A stretch of 64,000 nt of DNA from Escallonia rubra (Eukaryota > Streptophyta > Magnoliopsida > Escalloniales > Escalloniaceae): assembly GCA_033065855.1 (NCBI GenBank), contig JAVXUO010002916.1, positions 124,001 to 188,000 on the forward strand, in the 5' to 3' direction. This document shows positions 21,785-32,209 of this stretch, piece after piece (within the stretch, counting starts at the first letter, position 1; each line of letters starts with the position of its first letter). The notes below the pieces were generated by a model. That model worked only from the letters and a program-made list of their open reading frames with translations, did no database searches and was not told the DNA's origin. The translations under genes and the position numbers were made by a program.

Positions 21785-23785
21785 AGTTTATTATTAGTTT
21801 GTAGATCGCTCTCATACCTTAATAGAAACTATTGGTGATCGGTTTTAATGATTTAGTACCGTTATATTTATTATAAAGTAATAGTTTACCCTCTTCCGTC
21901 CCACGTAATTTGATCAACATAATAGTTTATCCTCTTCTGTCCAAAAACGAAAGTTGATTTAACTTTGTGGGACATTCTCATGCAGGACTTACCTATCATA
22001 GTATAGATACAGAATATTTAACGTGAACTTAACGGCAACCTCTATACATTATTGTTAATATCAAAGTGAGCATTTTAGATCGTTGCGGACTTGAATGCAC
22101 AATTTTCATTAGACATAGGATCCCAAAAACAGTAAGATGAATTAGAGACACGATGTCAAGAGGTAACTGAGTTTGTGTGCAAATGACATAATTGTACAAG
22201 AACTTTGTCACACCTTTATCAATATGATTCTCTTTCAAGGTTATTGTGCACTTCTCTCTTCATTTAGTACACTTTACGCACCTTTTTGTCATATTTTTAT
22301 ATTTCTTAGCGATATTGTTATGATTTTTACCGACAAATGTGAGATATAGTACGTCATCCCAAATGGATTGAAGTGTTACTATAATTTGGACTCTGAAACT
22401 CCAGTGATCTGTGTTTGTGGTGGATATATAAATTGTATTGGCTTTGTGAAACTTTTCAATCCCTCAAATGCTTTGGACAATCTAGTTTTTTAGATAATTT
22501 TCAGTTCAAAGAATGAAAATTTGTATTTACTGCATCAGGAAAAGAGAGGAAATTTACTTCAATTAAAGTAGATTTAATAGATAAAAGATGTTAGAATTAT
22601 CTGAATGACGTGAATATCTTGGTCGCATAGTTTCATAGTAAGTATTTACCCTAAGTTAATAATATTTTACGTCATGCAATTAACAGACAAAAAAAGCATA
22701 AGATATTTATAATTGTAAACTATCTTAAAAAGTACTCAAGATTAAATTTTAACTATTAAAAATTGATTTAATCAAAATTTGTATGTTTGTCAAACACCTA
22801 ATAACAACCTGATTAAATTCAGATTAAATCAAGTTTGACCATCACAAAATCAACTTCAAACGCGCTCTTACAACGTTATGTTGTGCAAATTATGCGTGAA
22901 ATAAACGTTAAATAAGTCCAAAAGTTATTTTAGTGTGCCTGAAGAGTGTTTCTTATCATCAAAGAATTCCCATTGCTGGAACGTGTGACACATCCAAAAC
23001 AAAGCTAATTAAGGCATCTCCTTGATGTTTACATGAACCATGACATGAAGTGTTGACTGGTTGCACCCCTTGGTAACCATATACTGAGCTACACAAGACC
23101 TAGCTCAATCTAAAGATGAAGCTGGCAATATGGCTATAACCTTTCCAATTAATTGACTGACTTTTCTCTATTCTTTTACTGGATGAACTAAGTACTGTGT
23201 TATCTAGTAAAAAAGTGACGGGGAACAACCGTGACCGTAGAATTGTCAATTAGCGTCGGAAAAAAATGGCTAACATGATATTGGAGAAAATCGAATACTC
23301 GATAACATTACGCTGTTCGGAATCAAACTAAACTATAACAGAGTAGAATTCACACAAAAATTAACGGGAAACTTGAATTGTAAACCAAAACAAAATGCCC
23401 TTATATCATGTTCATAGATTGCGATTGCTTTGAGTTTTCATTGGTCAAGTCTTGCAACCATTTTAGTTTTTTTGTTTTTGCATTTGGGTTCTGGCCAATG
23501 TGGAAAGAAGCCCACTTAGTTCAAGCAACAAATCTAGTACCCAATCCTTTTCTTAGCTTTTTCTCTGCTAAAACAGGAATCTCATTGGTCATGGGATTTA
23601 TTTGCTTCCCTACAAAAAGAGGCATGGCAAGTCAGGTCTCCATTGTTCATGTTTCCAGTTTCACAGAGGACATGATCATGCCATAACTGCAAGAAATCCA
23701 AGTACAGTTTGATAAAAAGAAATTTACTAGAAAAGAAGCTCTTTTGTCGAAATTTACATGTATCAGTGCCAGGCAAACCAAAGTT
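21785..23785. other. Intergenic DNA; partial Stowaway-like ends at about 21888-21975
   Basis: Two left-end-like sequences (CTCTTCCGTCCCACGTAATT and CTCTTCTGTCC) lie close together at about 21890 and 21935. They look like a broken or doubled MITE end without a full element. No gene was recognised in the rest. Confidence 0.45.
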
Positions 23786-24034
23786 TTAAGGCCAAACAAG
23801 GTCAACACAAACCCTAAACCGATCAGGTAAATCTTCTGAGAATCCCTCCGCCTCGTCGCGACCGTCCCCCGAGCTTTCCCGAGGCCTTTTGACAACCCTT
23901 TTGGCGGCGGCAGCAGCAGCCGCAGCAGAACCAGATGAAGAATAGCAGGATGGTGGTGATGTTGAGTATGCAAGGAGGTGGTCAGCGTCTTGGCGTCTAA
24001 GAAGTTCAGACAAGAGAAGAACAAGAGAAGCCAT
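23786..24034 (-). CDS. Possible small protein of unknown function, 82 residues
   Basis: Open frame from an ATG at 24034, MASLVLLLSELLRRQDADHL, then a Ser-rich stretch, an eight-Ala run, a basic KRVVKRPRESS patch and an acidic tail ending VCVDLVWP. I do not recognise the family. In its favour: a TATA-like TATATAATA about 90 bases upstream on the same strand (24122-24130), compositional bias unlike the AT-rich surroundings, and a single uninterrupted frame. Against it: low complexity, no known domain, and the frame stays open upstream of the ATG. It could be a first exon or a lineage-specific short gene. Confidence 0.4.
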   Translation of the reverse strand: MASLVLLLSELLRRQDADHLLAYSTSPPSCYSSSGSAAAAAAAAKRVVKRPRESSGDGRDEAEGFSEDLPDRFRVCVDLVWP

Positions 24035-24121
24035 TGGTGAAACCAGCAGTTTTCCTTCCACAGAATCTGATGAACTGGAATCTCTAGGAAGATTTGTGAC
24101 GGTTTCAGCAATGTCAAGTAG

Positions 24122-24130
24122 TATTATATA
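24122..24130 (-). promoter_or_regulatory. TATA-like box upstream of the small ORF
   Basis: CTATATAATACTAC on the coding strand, about 90 bases before the ATG at 24034. This is the only promoter-like signal supporting that gene. Confidence 0.35.
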
Positions 24131-24654
24131 GATGTAGATGGGGTAGGCGAAGTTGGCGAGCCCACTGGAATAATTTCAAGGCTACTAGTTTTGACGGCTA
24201 TTAGTAGCTCCTGGCCTCGTAGGACCCGGGAATTATCGCTCTTAACCTCGCGTTACTTTTATCGAAGTCTATCGATTATCTAAGCACGCACAATAGAGCG
24301 GTAATAATATTCACGATTTCACAGAGCGACACCTTATGCTAAGAGCTCTCTTATTTTCTTTCACCGATGTGGCTAACCAGCACACCCGAAGCCGTACTTA
24401 TAGACGAGAGAGGTCCTAATCCGATACTACTTAGACAAATTTAATCCTATTGCAACTTGAAGTTACCACCAGATCATCTAGTATTAATGAATAGTTACAA
24501 CGTGCCGAACTTGGTTTAATGGTGAAAAAGAAAAAAGAAACAGGGGGTGGCCCAAAAGCTGTTGGCTCTTTCTTTAAGGCAGATGGCTTCTTGCTTCCGC
24601 TGCCGCCCACACTTTGTCAAAACCAAGAGCCCGTTAAAACCATTCGTTTATGTA

Positions 24655-25440
24655 CTATAGTTATAAATATCGTATCGAAATAAGTATCATTTTTTATGAA
24701 ATAGTACGTACCGGTATCGATACCGTCTCGATATCGTCTCAATAATATACATTTGTAATATTCACTCATTGACGAACTAACAATATATACATATATATGT
24801 TTTTACTCACAGCTCTTTTAAAATAAACTGTTTGTCCTAGAGAGCTTAAATTACGTTAGTTTTCAAATAAACTAAATAACTTAATCAATTTAATTACCTC
24901 AACTATGATTATCTCCTTTTTCAACGATCTCATTCGCAATTTTTTTATGTAAAAATAAGTTGTTTGTTTAAAAATAATGTCTTTGGGATTCAAGAATAAG
25001 CTGTTTTTGTGTGTGTGCTAGCGTACATGTGTATAAAACAGTACATTATATATGTGAAAGAATATGATCAAAACTTTCAGATATAAAGTAAATTAAAGTT
25101 AAGTGAATATTATGAGTAAGAGGTTACAGAGGCTTTGATTGTTATAAAAAAACTTACTATGTTTTTTTTTTATTTAGTCTTTATATGATCAATTTATAAA
25201 CTGTCTAACAAAATTTGTTACTTTTATATTTTTTAAGGAATTCGTACAAAATAAAATATTTCGGTCGGTACGTGGTTCTCGACCGGTATCACCTGTACAG
25301 GCCAATACATCCGGTACAGAGCGGTACTTTAACCGGTACAAAAATGTAAGGGATACTGTATCAGTAGAAGGCAAAAATGGTATGTACCGGTCAGTATAGC
25401 CGATACCGATACGATATTGATAATACTGTAGTATTGAATT
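24655..25440. mobile_element. Inverted-terminus repeat element rich in GTACCGGT motifs, family C
   Basis: The left end reads CTATAGTTATAAATATCGTATCG and the inverse of the right end reads CTACAGTATTATCAATATCG, clear imperfect inverted repeats. Inside both ends lie ACCGGTATCG/ACCGGTC motifs (GTACGTACCGGTATCGAT on the left, GTACCGGTCAGTATAGCC on the right). Related pieces lie at about 47205-47335 and 60655-60705. No transposase or clean target duplication was found. Confidence 0.5.
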
Positions 25441-26160
25441 ACTTTGCAACTATGGCTATGGCCAAAGTTGATTCCCAAGACTAGAGGACATTGGTGTGTG
25501 GGGGTGTTCTAGCTAGCCGAAATTGATTCCTCATTCAAGTACAAGATTTGGAAAGATCCAAGAATCATGAGTTTTAACGTACGCTGGCCGAAAATAATTC
25601 TAAAGTATTTACAGTGTGTTTAGAACTACAAAACTGATAATGTTTCATTTTAAATGCTAAATTTTTGTTGTTTGGAACATTAAAAAATTATACTGAAATT
25701 GAATTTTATAAAAATTGACTTTACTTTAATTTTTATAATATGAAATTCCATAGAAACATTGTCGAGTTCATGAGATTTATGTACTCTTTTAACTCTTTAA
25801 GGTGAATGAATACTGATTGGCTTTTCTTTTTCTTCATTTTTTTTATCTCACATACTTGAGGCAAGAATTGGCCATAAAAAATTTATGCCCAAAGTAACAA
25901 AGCTCCAAAGGTCAATGAACCAAAAGATAACGAACTGAAGGACTAAAACAAAATTATTAGAAAGAGAGACCAACTTCACTAAATGAAAGCGATACGAACA
26001 ACGCCTACGCCATAAAAGAATAGAAAGTATTGGATAATCGAGGACCAATGATTCTAACCATCTAAAACCGTTGAACATATCTAAAATAACTTCCGCCTCC
26101 CTTAGGCCCTCCTCCAACCTCAACAGGAAAATGACAAACAATATCCACCCCCCCAGTGAC
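25441..26160. other. Intergenic DNA, no gene supported
   Basis: An open frame on the minus strand (25848-26162) is hydrophobic but shows no recognisable domain. No repeats with termini were found. Confidence 0.4.
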
Positions 26161-26400
26161 AAATTCTGAAGCTACCCATTTAGCAGAACTGAAATAGCAT
26201 TACATCTAGGAGAAAATAATAGCCATGAACAATAAAGTAAATCTCTATTACACGGCTGTATGTCCAAGGAAACACAAGATTGAGATCTTTTTTTCCTTTT
26301 CGACTAGTAAACAAAACTGAGATAATAAACCAAAACTCCAAACATCAGAGAGCTGCTTCAAGAAGTAACCATTTGAAGTTCACAACCAACGCAGCTCATC
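26161..26400 (-). other. Candidate 3'UTR exon downstream of eIF3d
   Basis: Read on the minus strand, TGTCTGCAG precedes a non-coding, T-rich stretch starting GATGAGCTGCGTTGGTTG that resembles a plant 3'UTR. The eIF3d gene, on the same strand 3.8 kb upstream, has a donor-like AGG|GTAATA only two to three bases after its stop codon. A 3'UTR intron joining the two is possible. It is unproven, and the segment could instead be unrelated. Confidence 0.2.
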
Positions 26401-27299
26401 CTGCAGACACATGTATTATTGCTGCCATCGTAGATCAGCCTCGTTGGGCATAAGCGACTAACCATCCAATACAGTAACATAGCATACCTGGGGGATAGGA
26501 TTCGAGAGTCAGATTAGCATAGGAAGTTATGGTTCATATTCATCAACATCATATTAAAACTTACAGATCATATTGTGCAATATTTCCAATTTTTAATGTC
26601 ACAATTAAATTCCCACACAAGCACAAATCAATTTCGTTCGATAAAGTTGATTCTAGGAAGATGCGGGAAAGAGAATCAGGGAGAGGAAACCAAAAAGGAA
26701 AAACATGGACGGACATTACAAAAATGAAGGCAAAAACTTACATATCTGCTAGTTCCATTTTACAAGACAAATTAATTTGTCAAGCACTTAAATATAGTTT
26801 GTAAGCTATATCAGAAAAATAAACTTGCACAACTGTTGAAGCAAACAAATATTACAACTGCATACTATATATGGCCAGTATCCTAAAACCTAAATTGCAG
26901 TACCCCATTATCAGTAGGACCTTGTGCTTGCAAGACCGTGTAGCATTGCAAGACTGGTAAGGTTGGCTCATGTACAGTTTGATGAACAAAGCTATAACAA
27001 ACAAGTAAGATGATACTGAAAATATACCACTGCATACATAAAAGCAACACCGAGATTCACAACCCAGGGACTATCCCCTCCATACACGAGAGTGTTAATT
27101 TCCAAGACCTCTAAGACATGATGTTATATGCGTCAGAATTAAATGGCTGACAATATATTTTAGGTAACCCCTCATTTCAATGAATTACTCACGAATCTCC
27201 TTTTTCCCTCAGAACACATGTACGTCAGTTCCAATTTCCTCCCTCTCTTGCTTCTAGACAGTGAACATTAATGAATCGCTAACTTGTTCCAACACATCA

Positions 27300-27815
27300 T
27301 CAAAGTGTGATGCAGAACAACTAATCCCAACTCGCAAATTGAGTCCTATCACGTATTAAGGCAAAAAAGAGGTAACACAAATCCAGTTATTCTATTCAAA
27401 CATTAAGTTTTTCGATGCCAATTTCCTCAGTATCCACCCAAAGCACAAATAACATGTCACTTCCCGACTTATCGCCTTTACCCATCGATTAAGTCTAGTG
27501 CTTCCACTTTGGGGAAGGGGAAAGGGAGGGCTGGTATTAGCATACCATGCACAGGGGGAGGACCCCACTATTGGTATTCAATATTGATTATATTCCCCTA
27601 AAATTTGTCCTTAAATTAAAATACAGCACATAACCTCAAACTGTTAAATAAGTGTAACAATCTAGTGGAAGCCAGCAACAGGGATTGACTATGTACCTAT
27701 AACTAGCAATTTATCATATTAAATCAGAATAAGATAAGATTGAAGACAAGATTAATCACACCTGCTACACCTCGTAGTATTGTAGTTTTTTACCAGTAAG
27801 ACAAAAAGAAAACGT
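27300..27815. repeat. Tandem duplication copy A, downstream of eIF3d
   Basis: Matches 27880-29310 block by block, in order: GTGTGATGC, then ATGTCACTTCC[C/T]GACTTAT, then TTCCACTTTGGGGA, then TATTAGCATACC, then GCCAGCAA, then the ACTAGCAATT[T/A]ATCATATTA block. Divergence is substantial, so the duplication is old. This copy lacks the hAT insertion and shows the empty target site. Confidence 0.7.
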
Positions 27816-27996
27816 CTTTGGATGCGTATAGAGCTCTGATCTGCTTGCCGTCCCTTTACTCAATGATACTTACATTAAAGTGTGATGCTTAACAACTAAC
27901 CCCCACTTTGATAAATACTGACATGAAGTAACACATTTCTATCTTCAAAATCGACCCAATGCATAAAAAAACAGATGTCACTTCCTGACTTATGGC

Positions 27997-28703
27997 CTAG
28001 GAAGCACTGACACCTCTCCTAGGTGAAGGTATGGTGTCCTAAACGGACGGACACCCCGTCACCCTCCGGACACGTGTCGGACACTTCGTCGAGGAGTGTC
28101 GGACCGTTTGGGGATAATTTGAAAATTTTTGAATTAATTTTGGGGATCAAATGTGCCCTAATCTGAGCCATTACCGTCTGCTTCTCTCACTTCAGAGCTG
28201 TCGCCGGAGCTCAGTCGCCAACATTCCGAAGCCAAAGCCGACAGATCTGATGGCTACAGTCGCCGTCGCCAGATACCGAAGAAGTTGTTGCCGCCATCGC
28301 CGTCGCCATCGCCAGAGCTCACTTGATCGTCGCTGGAGGTCCTCCGCCACCGTGTGGGTCCTTCTTCCTCATCTCGTCTCCTTTTTCTTCTAGTTATCAA
28401 AACTCTAAAAGTCTCCCTTCCCTCTCGTTTCTTTCTTATTCTTTTTTCCCTCCCCCATCTTGCATTTGTACTGATTACTGAAAAGTTGTTTCCTTCTTTT
28501 TTTTCTCCCTCTGTCTTGCATTTTTTTGTACCGAAAGAGTGAAGAAAGTCCCCTCTCGTTTTTTTTTTTTTACTTTGTAAGTTTCTTACGTTATGTACCA
28601 TGTATTATGTTGGATTTACGTTTAAGTATGACTTGTATTTGAATTCCTTGTTTTGGTAGTTTTTCATGATTGTTTGTTATTTTAGATTGTAGAATGTATT
28701 TGA

Positions 28704-28750
<47 letters not shown>

Positions 28751-28842
28751 TAGCGGTGTCCTGCAGTGTCCAAAATCTGATTTTTTGAAAATTGCGGTCC
28801 GGTGTCCGCATCGGTGTCGGACACCGACACCGTGCTACCTAG
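27997..28842. mobile_element. hAT-type nonautonomous element with 8-bp target duplication
   Basis: Ends are CTAGGAAGCAC and the inverse of GTGCTACCTAG, an 11-base inverted repeat with one mismatch. They are flanked by CTTATGGC on both sides (27989-27996 and 28843-28850), an 8-bp duplication as made by hAT transposases. The uninterrupted sister copy at 27300-27815 shows the empty site. Sub-terminal regions are full of GGTGTCGGACACC-type short palindromes (28016-28110 and 28755-28835), usual for hAT transposase binding zones. The inside is non-coding and holds an AT microsatellite. Confidence 0.85.
28706..28744. repeat. AT dinucleotide microsatellite
   Basis: About 19 AT units inside the hAT element at 27997-28842. 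Confidence 0.9.
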
Positions 28843-29310
28843 CTTATGGCCTTTCCAATCTATGTAGCAAAGAAGTCTATTGCTTCCACTTTGGGGATAT
28901 TGGATGAGGGAAAGGGATAATATTAGCATACCCTAAACAAGGGGAGTGATCCAACAATTGGAGAATTTATATTTCCCCTCAGAATGTGTCCTTAAGATAA
29001 AATGAATAACATACACTCAACCTGTTAAACATCTATTAGAGCCAGCAATAAGGATTAGTTCAGTATATATTTATGTTCTGAACCACCAAATGATAAATTA
29101 AAGTTACAGGTACATTGGACTCTCTTAAACATATAATGTTGAAATAGTCCACCAATTATTGAAAATTTGTAACCCACCAAATTACATGTGATGAGCAAGA
29201 CCTAGATTGTACATCATACTCTGTTACCGAACTAGCAATTAATCATATTAGATCCGAATAAGAAAATACTAGAACTACCTCCAAGCTACTTTTCAGACAA
29301 AAATACCTTT

Positions 29311-30242
29311 TACCCTTTTTGGGTTTGAATCAAGTATCATGCAATAATGTTACTCCATAAATTCGCATAAGAATTTCAAACAAGAAATACTGAGCCATAC
29401 TACAAGAAAACAGTGAAGCTACAGAATAATTAACTTCAAACCGCCGTCTATTTCTTGATTTGGATTTATTCAACCAAGCAACCCCTCTATTGGTTTAATA
29501 TTCAGAATCTGGGACGATTACAGGTCACAACCAAACGATTGTTGCAAAAGAGATGATGCCATATCTCGTCTTATTCATTTTGGATGGCAGGGGTGCAGGT
29601 GGCAAACCAATGGAGGTGATGTTTAGTTTGTGAACTGAATAAGGTAGTTTAATCAGCACATGATAGCAGAGGAGGGAGGGGGAAGTGGGAGGAGAAACAT
29701 GTAAATTCTGTTCCCCATTGTATTGGGTCTAACTTGGTAAAAACAAGAAGAATTATGTCCAGAAGCGTTGGATAAAGGAATAGATGTACAAGAATGAGAA
29801 TCAGTAGAGATTAGGGATTACAAATTTAAATAGGCCAGAGAATTAGTACACAGCTACATGTTGTATGTGACACATTTACAACCCAGATAAAAGTAGATTG
29901 AGTACCAAAAAGTTACAGTTCCCAGGAAATGTAAAGGAACAAGGAGCTTTGCTGACCTTTAATGACATTTACAATCTTATAATCTTTCATACATACATAT
30001 TAAAACATACTATTGTTCAACCCTACGATGAAAGCCAAAATCAGCACAAAATTCATACAAAAAGATGACACTATAAGAAGCGAAAATTCAGTTTTTGACA
30101 ATTCTTAAAGCTGCTAGCCAGATGCTTTACATAAACAAAATGCATTTGTATAAGGAAAAATAAAGACTTTAAGAACAATATCATTCAAATGAAGCAGGAT
30201 GCATAACTGACTGAATTAATTTGAAGCATGTATTATTACCCT
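29311..30242. other. 3' flank of eIF3d, no separate gene
   Basis: AT-rich non-coding sequence next to the eIF3d stop codon. It is either 3'UTR or, if the downstream exon at about 26400 is real, part of a 3'UTR intron. Confidence 0.4.
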
Positions 30243-31958
30243 TTAAGCTTCAGGAACAATCTCCTTGTCTTCCACATCATTTGTAGCTGCAGTTGCTTCC
30301 CCACCATCTGCGGCCTCTGTAGGTGGCTGAACCTGTTCCTCCTCAGGCAACGGCTCCTCCACATAATCATTCTCAAAAGCATCCACAGGAACCTCGTAAA
30401 TCCTCACTTGCGGCTTCGAAGGGTCCTTAACAAGCACATACTTCCCCTCATTCAACTTCATGCACAAATCCACAATAGATTTTATAATCCCCCACATATT
30501 CGAAGTATTCAAGTTAATCTGCCCAGCGAAATCCTTTGGCTTGTAGCCAACCACAGCCAAAATAACATGGTTAAAATGGTCCCTAGGATGCACCCTTGAC
30601 ACATACCCCAACTTCATCATATCCGCACTCGCCAGGAGCGCCTGCGCGGTCCACTTGGCCAGCTTGTTCGCATTGTTCTTCAACTCGGTTGCCAACACCG
30701 CCCCCCTCTGCGTCTCCAACTTCCTCCTCCAATCGACCCCGGCGTACTTTGGATCAAACTCATTAAGCGCATTCAGTGTCAAGAAACTCCTATTATTGTT
30801 TGCCTCAACCACGCTCTGAACCTCGCACCGCGCAACCAAATACATATCATTGTCCAATTTCCACCTGCGATACCTATAACCAACTGACGCCACCTCCTCA
30901 CCCTCGTTGGCAAATGGGTTCCCCTCCTCGAACGTCACCTTATTCCCATCCCTAACCAAAACCTGCTGCGAGAAATTCTGATTAATATAAGCAGCCTCAA
31001 CAGACAAGGAATACGCCGAATTAATATCGTCCTTCGCCTCGGGCAGCGGCTCCTGGGACGTCTCGTGCACAGACAACAAATCTAACTGAGACCCATCACG
31101 CTTATCGAAAAACAACTTATTCCCAACTCGCTGGATCACAATGTCCCACGAGTAAACGGACCTGGGCGCGCACATCAGCGTCGAGAGAATTGAATCTGTA
31201 GCAAAAACCGTAGCTTTATCCTCGTTCGCGAGGCGGCGAATCACCGGGTCATCGGTTGTCGTGACTTTGAAGAAGTTCCGGTTCTTAAATCGCTCGAGAC
31301 GCCGCTCGTTCTTGGGGGTAATCCGGTCGTATTGACGATCGTAATACTCCAAAGCGCCACACACAAGTAAATCCTCGGGTTCGGGAACTGTAAAAGACAG
31401 TTTCGAGAAGGAGGAGAAAGGGATTTGGTCGAGCATGTTCCACTCGGGTTGGATGTCGACGGATGACTTGAACGCCGCGGCTTCGCGCCGCGGTGCGTTG
31501 CCGCCGGAGCGGTTGGCGTGGTAGAGCCGGTCGCGGCGGGCGCGCTCCTTCTCGGCCTCGCGCTTGCGGGCCTCGACTTCCTCGTCGCGGCGCTGGGGGA
31601 GCTGGTTGCGGTGCTGCTGGAAGCGCCACTTGGGACCGAACTTGGGGCGGGGAGGCGGCTTGCCGTCGACGAGGCGGAAGGAGGAGTCCTCGTCAGCGCC
31701 GAGGGGACCGAACGAGTCGTCGCCGGTGAAATCGAAGGCCGAGTCGGAGGGAGTCTGGTTTCGGGTTTGGTTACCGCGGGTCGGGTTGTGGAAGGGGTTG
31801 TTGCGGGTCCAGTCGGCGATGCGGCCGAGCTTGTCGGAGCGGGAGAAGGGGGCGAAGGGGACATGGGGCGGGTGGGGGGAGAGGAGAGGGGAGGAGGAGT
31901 CGGGCGGACCCCAGCCGTCCGAGTTGAAGGGGACCGACCCGATCTCGAAGCCTGCCAT
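30243..31958 (-). CDS. TIF3D1: Eukaryotic translation initiation factor 3 subunit D (eIF3d)
   Basis: Single-exon gene for 571 residues, the usual size in plants. It starts at the ATG at 31958 in a strong context (CACCATGGC) and opens with the family-typical MAGFEIGSVPFNSDGWGPPD. The order is an N-terminal segment carrying FDFTGDDSFGPLG, an Arg-rich stretch (EEVEARKREAEKERARRDR) at about 123-143, then the conserved core with SVYSWDIVIQRVGNKLFFDK, YRYRRWKLD, FDPKYAGVDWRRKLE and DHFNHVILAVVGYKPKDFA, ending in an acidic tail. eIF3d is a peripheral subunit of the eIF3 complex near the mRNA exit channel and, in animals, binds the cap of selected mRNAs. The in-frame extension upstream of this ATG has no ATG of its own. 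The coding region is much richer in GC than its surroundings. No damage is seen. Confidence 0.97.
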   Translation of the reverse strand: MAGFEIGSVPFNSDGWGPPDSSSPLLSPHPPHVPFAPFSRSDKLGRIADWTRNNPFHNPTRGNQTRNQTPSDSAFDFTGDDSFGPLGADEDSSFRLVDGKPPPRPKFGPKWRFQQHRNQLPQRRDEEVEARKREAEKERARRDRLYHANRSGGNAPRREAAAFKSSVDIQPEWNMLDQIPFSSFSKLSFTVPEPEDLLVCGALEYYDRQYDRITPKNERRLERFKNRNFFKVTTTDDPVIRRLANEDKATVFATDSILSTLMCAPRSVYSWDIVIQRVGNKLFFDKRDGSQLDLLSVHETSQEPLPEAKDDINSAYSLSVEAAYINQNFSQQVLVRDGNKVTFEEGNPFANEGEEVASVGYRYRRWKLDNDMYLVARCEVQSVVEANNNRSFLTLNALNEFDPKYAGVDWRRKLETQRGAVLATELKNNANKLAKWTAQALLASADMMKLGYVSRVHPRDHFNHVILAVVGYKPKDFAGQINLNTSNMWGIIKSIVDLCMKLNEGKYVLVKDPSKPQVRIYEVPVDAFENDYVEEPLPEEEQVQPPTEAADGGEATAATNDVEDKEIVPEA

Positions 31959-32121
31959 GGTGGGGTGTTTCCGATCGGATCCCGGCACACGCAGTTGACG
32001 GTGTACTGCGTGAAAAAGCGGTGGTGGTGGCGATGAGTGAGTGCGAGGGAAGGGAGTTAATGTGATGAAAACAGAAACCCTAAGGTGAAGTTGTTATGTG
32101 TGTGTGTGTTGGACTATTTTG

Positions 32122-32149
32122 TGGGCCTTGATTGTTTAGGGTTTGGGCT
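32122..32149 (-). promoter_or_regulatory. Telo-box and site II elements in the eIF3d promoter
   Basis: A telo-box (AAACCCTAAA on the coding strand, 32135-32144) is flanked by two site II motifs (TGGGCC at 32122-32127 and TGGGCT at 32144-32149, plus-strand reading). A further TGGCCC lies near 32202-32207. This pairing marks promoters of ribosomal-protein and translation-factor genes in plants, bound by Pur-alpha/TRB and TCP-type factors. It lies about 165-190 bases upstream of the ATG. Confidence 0.7.
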
Positions 32150-32209
32150 TTTAGTAGTAAGCCCATCTAGTGGTTGTGGGGCAGAGTGGCTACTAGATTT
32201 TATGGCCCA

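Larger units (their letters stand above)
27880..29310. repeat. Tandem duplication copy B, interrupted by a hAT element
   Basis: Same ordered blocks as copy A, with an 846-bp insertion between GACTTATGGC and CTTTCCAATC. Without the insertion it is about the same length as copy A. Confidence 0.7.

Noticed and set aside
25848..26162. Hydrophobic 104-residue minus-strand frame
   Set aside because: No recognisable family, AT-rich composition, no promoter signal; hydrophobicity follows from T-rich codons.
27989..28852. 10-bp target duplication (CTTATGGCCT) that would suggest a Mutator-like element
   Set aside because: The last two bases match by chance: with an 8-bp duplication the inverted ends align exactly (CTAGG-AGCAC), and the empty sister site agrees.
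31493..32036. Long open frames on the plus strand opposite the 5' part of eIF3d
   Set aside because: They mirror the GC-rich coding strand of an intact conserved gene and have only Gly/Arg/Val-rich low-complexity products.
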